In this document: one piece after another, positions 1-5,459 of the stretch
How the letters are laid out: every line of letters starts with the position of its first letter
How positions within the stretch are numbered: the first letter of the stretch is position 1
The notes under the pieces: model-generated
What the model was told of the DNA's origin: nothing
Database searches by the model: none
Seen by the model: the letters and a program-made list of their open reading frames with translations, nothing else
Program-made: the position numbers and the translations under genes
NCBI GenBank assembly: GCA_046760445.1
Contig: JBHIEE010000149.1
Location: 1 to 5,974 of the forward strand
Length of the DNA: 5,974 nt
Direction: 5' to 3'
Source: JBHIEE01 sp046760445
Lineage (GTDB): Bacteria; Acidobacteriota; Aminicenantia; JdFR-78

Positions 1-56
1 AAAAGAGCAAAAATATTAAAATATGAAAACTTTCCAACCGAGGATTTCGAGCCCAT
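1..56 (-). CDS. Possible start of another gene, cut by the window edge
   Basis: An ATG at 56 opens a frame that stays open to position 1 (MGSKSSVGKFSYFNIFAL). The shift from a polar start to a hydrophobic run would suit a membrane protein such as an O-antigen polymerase, which often sits beside a flippase. However, no Shine-Dalgarno sequence precedes it and only 18 codons are visible, so chance is possible. Confidence 0.25.
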   Translation of the reverse strand, partial: MGSKSSVGKFSYFNIFAL

Positions 57-132
57 AACAAAGCAATATAGAAAAAGAGAAAAATAACAATATATTGTAT
101 GAATTTTTGATTATTAATATGTGAGTATCTCA
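57..132. other. AT-rich spacer downstream of the flippase
   Basis: This stretch holds no recognisable gene. It contains a 12-base perfect palindrome at 87-98 (ACAATATATTGT). A short 5-base-stem hairpin at 121-133 (GTGAG, three-base loop, CTCAC) touches the flippase stop codon. Neither is followed by a T-run on the minus strand, so I do not call a terminator. Confidence 0.4.
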
Positions 133-1602
133 CTATAATATTTTCTCTTTAAGGCTTAAGTAGATTTTTTGAGGTATGGAAGTACTAATCATACCAGTTA
201 AAAAAGGAAGGGTTAAAGCAATAAAAAATACTGCTGCCTTTAATGGAAACGAAATGGGAAGATTATATTTTACCTGCGCAAAGGGGAAGAATATTGCTAA
301 TGTAGCAATAAAACTGCTATAAAGTAGAACATTCCTTATCTTTGTATCCACAGGAAAATACTTCTGCGAAAGATTATAAGAAAACAAGAGATAAACTAAA
401 CTAGCAACCAGAGTGGTGAAAGCTGCGCCAACAAAACTGAATTTTGGAACAAAGAAGAAATTCAGACCAACATTCACTCCTGCAACAAGGGGAAGAATCC
501 AGGCAAAATGCTTAGTTTTTTCTGCTAAATTTATGCCAATTCCTGTCATTTGAACACTCTGGCTACACACTTTTGATAGCGTTAAAAAAGGTATTGCCAA
601 AACACACATATAATATGCTGGCCGAGTCAATATCTTTGCTAATTCTATCCCAAATATTGAAAGAAAAAGCGATAATGTTAGACTTACTACTAAAAATAAT
701 CTCCATCCCTGCGAATATAAATTCTTAGTCTCTAATTTTTCTTCTGTTTTATCCCTTTCATAAACAGAAATTAAAATTGGTCCCCAGCTCATTTGGACTG
801 ATATGGCCAGTATTTGCAAGGCTTGTGAAAGTTTATTACCAACAGCATATAAACCAATTTCTGTAGTATTCTGATAATGTAAAAGAAAATATCTGTCAGA
901 TGAAATATAAAACCAGGCAGCTATGCCAGCAGGAACTAAAGGCATACCATACTTAAGCATCTTTTTTGCCCAATACCAACTGAACCGGTAAGTGTATCTT
1001 TTCTTGGTAAACAATAAAAATGAAACAAAAAATAATAATATTGAACTACTTAGGGTAGCAATTTGAGCACCTAAAATTCCTTTTTTATATATAACTACTA
1101 AAGATATCCCTAAACAAAGATGAGAAATAATCTTGGTAATATTAACAATATTGAATTTCCAGGGCTCAAAATAATAGCGATAAATATGTTCCTGTTCGGA
1201 AAAGAATAAATTTAATGGCAAAATCATGCAGGACAAAAATATAACCCATTGATATTTTGGAGATCCAAAAAGTGCCTCAGATATTTGAGCCGAAAATATG
1301 GCAATTATAAGAGAAGGTATTATAACAATTAGTCTGAATACCAATGTATTAAATAGTATCTTTCCCTTTTCTTCTTCAGTTTTTGCCATATAAAAGTAAC
1401 GAGCGCTGGCAGAATCAGCTCCTACATTGAAAAAAACTTGAATTAAAGCAATTCCTACAACGAGAGTGTCTAAGATTCCATAATCAGAAGGTGTGAGTGC
1501 ACGTGTATAAAATGGCATCAAAAAGATACCAATAAATTTTCTGATTCCCCTTCCAAGTCCATAAGAGATTGTATTAACAGCAAATTGCTTGAGTTCTTTC
1601 AA
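133..1602 (-). CDS. Wzx-type polysaccharide flippase (MOP superfamily, Polysacc_synt)
   Basis: A 489-residue, very hydrophobic protein with roughly 12-14 predicted membrane segments, the size and pattern of O-antigen/capsule flippases that move undecaprenyl-diphosphate-linked repeat units to the periplasmic face of the inner membrane. Family hallmarks are ISYGLGRGIRKFIGIFLMPF near residues 12-31, YTRALTPSDYGILD (32-45), the mid-protein YGMPLVPAGIAAWF (218-231) and SSDRYFLLHY (234-243), then IGLYAVGNKLSQAL (249-262). The start is a TTG at 1602 that overlaps the glycosyltransferase stop (TTGA). No internal ATG occurs before residue 29, which already lies inside the conserved first helix, so the TTG is required. 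The Shine-Dalgarno match is poor, consistent with translational coupling to the upstream gene. A specific gene symbol is not assigned because Wzx proteins are too divergent to name by eye. Confidence 0.9.
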   Translation of the reverse strand: MKELKQFAVNTISYGLGRGIRKFIGIFLMPFYTRALTPSDYGILDTLVVGIALIQVFFNVGADSASARYFYMAKTEEEKGKILFNTLVFRLIVIIPSLIIAIFSAQISEALFGSPKYQWVIFLSCMILPLNLFFSEQEHIYRYYFEPWKFNIVNITKIISHLCLGISLVVIYKKGILGAQIATLSSSILLFFVSFLLFTKKRYTYRFSWYWAKKMLKYGMPLVPAGIAAWFYISSDRYFLLHYQNTTEIGLYAVGNKLSQALQILAISVQMSWGPILISVYERDKTEEKLETKNLYSQGWRLFLVVSLTLSLFLSIFGIELAKILTRPAYYMCVLAIPFLTLSKVCSQSVQMTGIGINLAEKTKHFAWILPLVAGVNVGLNFFFVPKFSFVGAAFTTLVASLVYLLFSYNLSQKYFPVDTKIRNVLLYSSFIATLAIFFPFAQVKYNLPISFPLKAAVFFIALTLPFLTGMISTSIPQKIYLSLKEKIL

Positions 1603-2648
1603 GTTTTTAATTTTAATATTTGTTTGTAATATTCACCGACTGCTTCGGGAGCATGATGCTTTTCATAATATTCTATAGATTTTTTTCCATTCTCATAAAG
1701 AAAATTTTTATTCTCAATTAATTTAACCAATGTTTTTTCTAGCTCCTCTTCTTTACTGCTAACTACTGGCAAATCAGGCCTTTTATTTCTAAACCATTCA
1801 TCAATATAACCAATTACATTACATCCTCTTGACATTGCTTCTACAGCTAATACACCATGACCACCAGTAAATTGGTCTATTATGATATGACAATTCTCTA
1901 ATAGTTCTAATATTTCTTTATTTGGCTTATTTTCTATTATTTTAAAATCCATTTTTGGATATTTTGATTTTAGGTTTACAAAGACTTTTTCAACAGTATT
2001 TGTTCCTTTCAATTTTCTGTTTGAAGGGATATGATAAATTTTATATGAATTGGCTCTATATTTTTTTAAAATTTCATCTCTATTTTTTTCCATTGGTTCA
2101 CAAGTTATAAAAAACCATTCAAATGGACGATTTAAAAAATTTGCACAATCGTCTTGAGAAAATATTATGTCAGCATATTTTTCAAAATATTTGACTCTTT
2201 TTCTTTTTTTTTCTGATTCTAAACATAAACAGATTTTTTGCTTTTGGATATCATTACATCTATTACAGACATATTTTGGATTTTCTCTTTGAAAAAAGGG
2301 ATCTCTCTCTGTACAACCCGGAAAAATAAAAGCAATTTTTTTTCTGAGTAATTTTAAAATAATTAAGTCTTTATTGTTTTTAACAATTGTTTTCGGTGAT
2401 ATAAAAATAAACGTTTTATATTTAATAATAAAATACAATAGATAAATGTACCTTAAGAATTTGTTAAAGAAGGTGAGTTTTCCCTTTTTAAAAAGAGGAA
2501 TTTTCTTTAGGTTTCCATAATTGAAAGGATGATAACTATATGTATAGCCATCTGCTTCGATACCAACAATTCTTAATGCATTTGAAATTTGCGAAGCAAC
2601 TCCTGCTGTATTAGAGGGGCCAACAAAGACTTTAGCTAATTTCCCCAT
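1599..2648 (-). CDS. GT-B fold glycosyltransferase with a cysteine-rich insert
   Basis: A 349-residue cytoplasmic protein. The N-terminal half starts with a strand and glycine-rich turn (KVFVGPSNTAGVASQISNAL, the usual acceptor-side beginning of GT4-like enzymes). The C-terminal half carries the donor-side pattern: YHIPSNRKLKGT (205-216), the equivalent of the phosphate-binding 'H-x-P' strand, IIENKPNKEILELLENCHIIIDQF (about 237-260), and GVLAVEAMSRGCNVIGYI (265-282), with E270 in the E-A-M position that usually contacts the donor sugar. Between the halves, residues 112-142 hold five cysteines (C112, C128, C131, C140, C142), including CNRC and CLC pairs, suggesting a metal-binding or structural module. 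The hydrophobic stretch at about 67-83 may help membrane association. The start ATG is 7 bases after the preceding stop, with GGAG 14 bases upstream, which is rather distant. The sugar donor cannot be predicted. Confidence 0.8.
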   Translation of the reverse strand: MGKLAKVFVGPSNTAGVASQISNALRIVGIEADGYTYSYHPFNYGNLKKIPLFKKGKLTFFNKFLRYIYLLYFIIKYKTFIFISPKTIVKNNKDLIILKLLRKKIAFIFPGCTERDPFFQRENPKYVCNRCNDIQKQKICLCLESEKKRKRVKYFEKYADIIFSQDDCANFLNRPFEWFFITCEPMEKNRDEILKKYRANSYKIYHIPSNRKLKGTNTVEKVFVNLKSKYPKMDFKIIENKPNKEILELLENCHIIIDQFTGGHGVLAVEAMSRGCNVIGYIDEWFRNKRPDLPVVSSKEEELEKTLVKLIENKNFLYENGKKSIEYYEKHHAPEAVGEYYKQILKLKT

Positions 2649-2655
2649 AATCTAT

Positions 2656-3558
2656 CTATTTTCTCCGTATAACTTTTGCTGGATTGCCTGCAATAATTAC
2701 ATTATCCTCTACAGATTTTAATACAACTGAACCTAATCCAACTTGCACATTATTTCCAATATTTATTCGATCCATAATTGAACTATTTGGACCTATAAAT
2801 GCATTTTCTCCTATTGTAGTACTTCCCCCAATAACTGTACAGGCGGTAATTATGCTATTCTTGTCAATAACAACATTATGCCCAATATGACAACAATGAT
2901 CTATCTTAACTCCATCCCTCATAATTGTATTGCCGAGAGTGCCTCTATCAATATTCGTTAGAGGAAATATTTCTACATTATCGCCTATAATAACTCCACC
3001 CATGTGAGGAAATCTAATCCATGTTCCATTTTTTTCTTGAGAAAATCCAAAGCCATGACTACCAATAGTACATGTAGATCTAATTATTACATTTTTTCCT
3101 ATCTTTACATTAGAAAAAATATGAACATTTTCATGAATTTGTGTTCCCTCATCAATCGAACATTTCTCAATAATTGAATTTGCTCCTATTGTTACACTTG
3201 GATGAATTTTAGCATTTTTATCAATAATAGCTGTCGGATGAATACCTTGTGCAGACTTGCTATCATCAGATACGAAGAATTTTTGAAGAATTTTGATAAA
3301 ATCCAATCTTGGATCAGACGAAAAAATGAACGCTTGTTTAAGATTTTTACAATTTTCTTTTAATTTGTTTGGCACAATAACCAATATATTTTCAGGCAAA
3401 GATTCGAATTTTGAAAGCAAAGAAGGGTCCGTCGAGTTAATGAAAGAAACACAAAAATCAGATAAATCTGAAAGCGGCTTAAGAAACTTAATATTGAAAT
3501 CATGTTTTGATTGATACTCAAGTCTTAAATATTTAATAATTTCTTTTGAATTAATCAT
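2656..3558 (-). CDS. LpxD-like left-handed beta-helix acyltransferase (second copy)
   Basis: A 300-residue protein and a paralogue in type of the first LpxD-like gene. Residues about 1-100 form a divergent N-terminal domain. From IHPTAIID (106-113) to about 280 there are hexapeptide turns (VTIGANSII, VKIGKNVII, IGENAFIGPNSSI). LpxD core motifs are clearer than in the other copy: IGSHGFGF (165-172), GGVIIGDNVEI (187-197), NIDRGTLGNT (202-211) and HIGHNV (224-229), where H227 aligns with the LpxD catalytic histidine. The ending, AGNPAKVIRRK, is that of sugar O/N-acetyltransferases rather than the LpxD ending. The expected substrate is an amino (or hydroxyl) group on a sugar nucleotide or lipid-linked sugar, with an acyl-ACP or acyl-CoA donor not predictable from the sequence. 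Its place directly after a deacetylase and 7 bases before a glycosyltransferase points to polysaccharide tailoring rather than lipid A synthesis. Confidence 0.85.
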   Translation of the reverse strand: MINSKEIIKYLRLEYQSKHDFNIKFLKPLSDLSDFCVSFINSTDPSLLSKFESLPENILVIVPNKLKENCKNLKQAFIFSSDPRLDFIKILQKFFVSDDSKSAQGIHPTAIIDKNAKIHPSVTIGANSIIEKCSIDEGTQIHENVHIFSNVKIGKNVIIRSTCTIGSHGFGFSQEKNGTWIRFPHMGGVIIGDNVEIFPLTNIDRGTLGNTIMRDGVKIDHCCHIGHNVVIDKNSIITACTVIGGSTTIGENAFIGPNSSIMDRINIGNNVQVGLGSVVLKSVEDNVIIAGNPAKVIRRK

Positions 3559-3569
3559 AATATATTATT

Positions 3570-3574
3570 CCCTT
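3570..3574 (-). promoter_or_regulatory. Ribosome binding site of second LpxD-like gene, overlapping deacetylase stop
   Basis: AAGGG on the minus strand shares two bases with the TAA stop of the deacetylase (TAAGGG) and lies 11 bases before the ATG at 3558. The arrangement suggests the two genes are translated in a coupled fashion. Confidence 0.5.
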
Positions 3575-4334
3575 ATCCGATAAATCTAAGTTTTTCCCTA
3601 AGACTACTTGAGCCTATTTCTTCTCTAAATTTGCTGTTATATTTTTTAAAATATTTATCCAAAAAATTTACTTCTGAAATGATATGATTTTTGAATATAT
3701 CAAGATAACTTATATAATGTTCACTAAAATGTTCGGGGTGTAAGATCATTTGGATTGTTTGGGTTTTAGCTTTTTTCACAAATTCATAGGGATTCTTTCC
3801 CTTGAAGCTTCTCATCGAATCAGATATATAATTTTCATTTGAAAAGCATTTTTTGTCATAGGCATTTAAAAATCCATCGAACAAAGGCAAATCTTTTAAA
3901 AATGAAGGGTTATGGAGACTTATTGTAGAAACTTTTTCTCCAATAATATATTCAATTATCTCGCATTCTTTCTTGGCTTGATTTTGTAAAATCTCTATAT
4001 CAGTTGTTTCATATACTTGTGGGTCAAAATGCAATGCGATTTCAAATCCATTTGAGGAGATATCTTTTAGAATTTTCCTATTTTCTGATGAAACAATATT
4101 ATATGTTGCACAGGTAGTTAAGATACAAAATGTCGAGGTAATCTGCAAATCACGTTCTATAGCAAATAGTCTATATGCTGCTCTCAATGATAAATCTACA
4201 TCATGTCTTAAGATTACCCCTCTCTTTTTATTCCATTTATTAAATGATGTTATGGGCGCAAAGTCTTTGATATAGTTTATTAGATCTTTAAATCCATTAT
4301 ATGTAAATATTTCACTATCGCCCTTTTTAGTCAT
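3573..4334 (-). CDS. Divergent polysaccharide deacetylase (NodB-like, carbohydrate esterase 4 type)
   Basis: A 253-residue protein with no signal peptide or membrane segment, so probably cytoplasmic. The core motif RHDVD (43-47) follows a hydrophobic strand (GVIL) as in motif 1 of NodB-type deacetylases, where the second Asp region binds metal and acts as base. Later pieces are STFCILTT (67-74), GFEIALHFDP (96-105, the usual G-x-E-I-x-x-H block), TISLHNPS (137-144) and MILHPEHF (196-203), each supplying conserved-looking histidines. The canonical HxxxH metal motif is not obvious, so this is the divergent branch common in polysaccharide clusters; activity as a sugar N- or O-deacetylase is inferred. 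The ATG at 4334 is preceded by TAG-AAA-ATC, with no clear Shine-Dalgarno sequence, so translation may depend on ribosomes arriving from the upstream remnant. The stop lies 14 bases before the next gene. Confidence 0.8.
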   Translation of the reverse strand: MTKKGDSEIFTYNGFKDLINYIKDFAPITSFNKWNKKRGVILRHDVDLSLRAAYRLFAIERDLQITSTFCILTTCATYNIVSSENRKILKDISSNGFEIALHFDPQVYETTDIEILQNQAKKECEIIEYIIGEKVSTISLHNPSFLKDLPLFDGFLNAYDKKCFSNENYISDSMRSFKGKNPYEFVKKAKTQTIQMILHPEHFSEHYISYLDIFKNHIISEVNFLDKYFKKYNSKFREEIGSSSLREKLRFIG

Positions 4335-4340
4335 GATTTT

Positions 4341-4439
4341 CTAATGTATATAACTTACACTTCTTCCATTTTCAGCTAATTTATAAGCTGCATCCATTCC
4401 AGTAACACCAGCTCCTAATGTTACCGTCTTTTTATCCAC
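4341..4439 (-). pseudogene. Truncated N-terminus of an FAD/NAD(P)-binding oxidoreductase
   Basis: GTG at 4439 opens a 32-codon frame ending at TAG 4341-4343. The peptide starts VDKK and continues TVTLGAGVTGMDAAYKLAEN, then GRSVSYIH. This matches the beta-alpha-beta dinucleotide-binding start of amine-oxidase/protoporphyrinogen-oxidase-like and UDP-galactopyranose-mutase-like flavoproteins: a lysine-rich start, a hydrophobic strand, GxGxxG (GAGVTG), a helix with AAYKLAENG, and a second strand. Such proteins run to roughly 400-500 residues, so only the first few percent survive. Some positions look worn (TVTLGAG where V-I-L-G-A-G is usual, and YIH where the acidic ribose-binding residue normally follows the second strand). 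A strong ribosome binding site precedes it. The frame is the same as that of the deacetylase, separated by TAG and two codons. FAD-family origin is well supported; whether the peptide is still made is unknown. Confidence 0.7.
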
Positions 4440-4488
4440 TCTCGGTCCCCTTTCTTTTCCCTATTAACTTTGCTATCCAGTTACTCCT
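4432..4488 (-). pseudogene. Possible 3' tail of a deleted gene
   Basis: In another frame, 18 codons reading RSNWIAKLIGKRKGTESG run between a TAG at 4489-4491 and a TAA at 4432-4434. That TAA lies inside the start of the following oxidoreductase remnant (the GTG at 4439), giving an 8-base stop/start overlap of the kind seen between adjacent operon genes. The basic, lysine-rich ending would suit a protein C-terminus. No family can be named from so few residues, and chance is a real alternative. Confidence 0.25.
4447..4453 (-). promoter_or_regulatory. Strong ribosome binding site before the oxidoreductase remnant
   Basis: AAAGGGG on the minus strand sits seven bases before the GTG at 4439. It is one of the best Shine-Dalgarno matches in the window, yet it now serves only a 32-codon frame. 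This implies the frame was once a real gene start, and ribosomes may still load here ahead of the deacetylase. Confidence 0.55.
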
Positions 4489-4534
4489 CTATAAAACACC
4501 TTTCGGATCCTTCACCTACTTTTTTATTATTCAT
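4481..4534 (-). pseudogene. Truncated gene head, possibly of a hexapeptide acyltransferase
   Basis: An ATG at 4534 overlaps the stop region of the first LpxD-like gene (ATGAATAA) and opens a 17-codon frame, MNNKKVGEGSERCFIEE, that stops at 4481-4483. Overlapping stop and start signals are typical of the next gene in an operon. The text VGEGSxxxFIEEG resembles the first strands of hexapeptide-repeat transferases, but the frame ends after a dozen informative residues, so this assignment is weak. No strong Shine-Dalgarno sequence precedes it. My reading is that most of the gene was deleted, leaving its start. It could also be a chance short frame. Confidence 0.35.
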
Positions 4535-5423
4535 TTCTAGAAATCTTTTTTATATAATTTAAAAACTTTTCATGAGGAATAGCAAAATTGCCCGTAACTC
4601 TTTGTTCAATGCCTACATCTTTAGTTACAACTGAACCAATTGTCACCGAAGCTCTATCACCTATGTTAATTTCACTAGAAATTGCAGATCGTGGACCAAT
4701 CCACACATCACTTCCAATTGTCACAGATCCACAGATTACAGTTAGAGCCGCTATCATACATCGCTTTCCTATCTTTACATCATGTCCAATATGAACTAGA
4801 GTATCTATCTTGGTATATTCGCCTACTTCAGTATAACTTCCAAACACAGAGCGATCGATATTGGAATTACACTGAATTTCAACACCTTCCCTTAAAAGAG
4901 TCCCACCAGCATGAACTACATGCAGAATTTCCTTTCCAAGACGTTTGAATTCAAACCCTTCCGCCCCAATGGTGGCTCCACTTCTGATAATAACATCGTC
5001 CTCAATAATGGATCGCTCCAATATCAAGGCACCTGGCTCAACGACGACGCCACTGCCGATGCGGACGTTTTTTTCAGCCACATAGGCAGTTGGATGTATT
5101 TGAGCATCAGTTAATATCTCTGTGGAAAAATCTTTCCAATAGAAGTCTGTGTTCATGGCAAGATAATTGTGGAATTTGTAGAAGGCTTCGCGCGGATTCT
5201 TTGCCACTACCACGCCAACATGGTTTGGTAATTTATCTACTAAATCTTTAACAGTTATCACACATGAAATATTTTGATTACTAATCAGTTTAGACAAAAA
5301 GTTCTCATTCTCTAAAAAAACAAGTTGATTCATTCTTTTATGGGTCACGAAACCAAGAGAATCAAAATCACCATCTTTAATTATTTCCACAGTAGAAATT
5401 TCCGAAATCGTAGATAATCTCAT
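4527..5423 (-). CDS. LpxD-like left-handed beta-helix N-acyltransferase (first copy)
   Basis: A 298-residue protein. Residues about 1-100 look like the N-terminal domain of LpxD (SLGFVTHKRMNQLVFLEN), and residues 107-270 are hexapeptide repeats ([LIV]-G-x-x style turns such as VRIGSGVVVEPGALI and VTIGSDVWIGPRSAI) forming a left-handed beta helix. The LpxD-type core is present: IGAEGFEF (152-159), NIDRSVFG (188-195) and HIGHDV (211-216). By analogy with the catalytic histidine of LpxD (IAHNV context), H214 is the likely general base. The C-terminus GNFAIPHEKFL resembles the LpxD ending G-x-P-A-x-P-H. It is shorter than typical LpxD (about 340). The likely role is cytoplasmic transfer of an acyl group to an amino group of a nucleotide sugar; the cluster context favours a polysaccharide sugar over lipid A. 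The start at ATG 5423 is backed by AAGGG five bases upstream. Part of the gene (about 4960-5220) is clearly richer in GC than its surroundings. Confidence 0.85.
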   Translation of the reverse strand: MRLSTISEISTVEIIKDGDFDSLGFVTHKRMNQLVFLENENFLSKLISNQNISCVITVKDLVDKLPNHVGVVVAKNPREAFYKFHNYLAMNTDFYWKDFSTEILTDAQIHPTAYVAEKNVRIGSGVVVEPGALILERSIIEDDVIIRSGATIGAEGFEFKRLGKEILHVVHAGGTLLREGVEIQCNSNIDRSVFGSYTEVGEYTKIDTLVHIGHDVKIGKRCMIAALTVICGSVTIGSDVWIGPRSAISSEINIGDRASVTIGSVVTKDVGIEQRVTGNFAIPHEKFLNYIKKISRNE

Positions 5424-5426
5424 GGT

Positions 5427-5433
5427 TTCCCTT
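5427..5433 (-). promoter_or_regulatory. Ribosome binding site of first LpxD-like gene
   Basis: On the minus strand the bases read AAGGGAA, with AAGGG five bases before the ATG at 5423. This is a good Shine-Dalgarno match and supports that start codon. Confidence 0.6.
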
Positions 5434-5459
5434 AATGTTTTTTATCCAGGATTTATAGT

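Noticed and set aside
87..98. 12-base palindrome ACAATATATTGT as an operator
   Set aside because: Perfect, but made almost only of A and T in an AT-rich spacer; there is no second copy or recognisable promoter beside it.
121..133. Hairpin at the end of the flippase gene as a terminator
   Set aside because: The stem is only five pairs and no T-run follows on the minus strand, so termination is not supported.
2684..2890. A 68-residue frame on the plus strand
   Set aside because: It is antisense to the second LpxD-like gene. A similar plus-strand frame (4588-4794) lies at the equivalent position of the other copy, as expected from the shared hexapeptide repeat pattern read backwards.
3293..3514. 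A 73-residue plus-strand frame
   Set aside because: It lies wholly antisense to the N-terminal domain of the second LpxD-like gene, with no ribosome binding site or recognisable domain.
3097..4781. Shared 16-base string TTTCCTATCTTTACAT in both LpxD-like genes (near 3097 and 4766)
   Set aside because: It encodes the same VKIGK hexapeptide turn in both proteins, so it reflects protein repeat structure rather than a DNA repeat element.
4682..5114. Two overlapping plus-strand frames of 88 and 67 residues
   Set aside because: They are shadows of the first LpxD-like gene; composition and context do not support coding.
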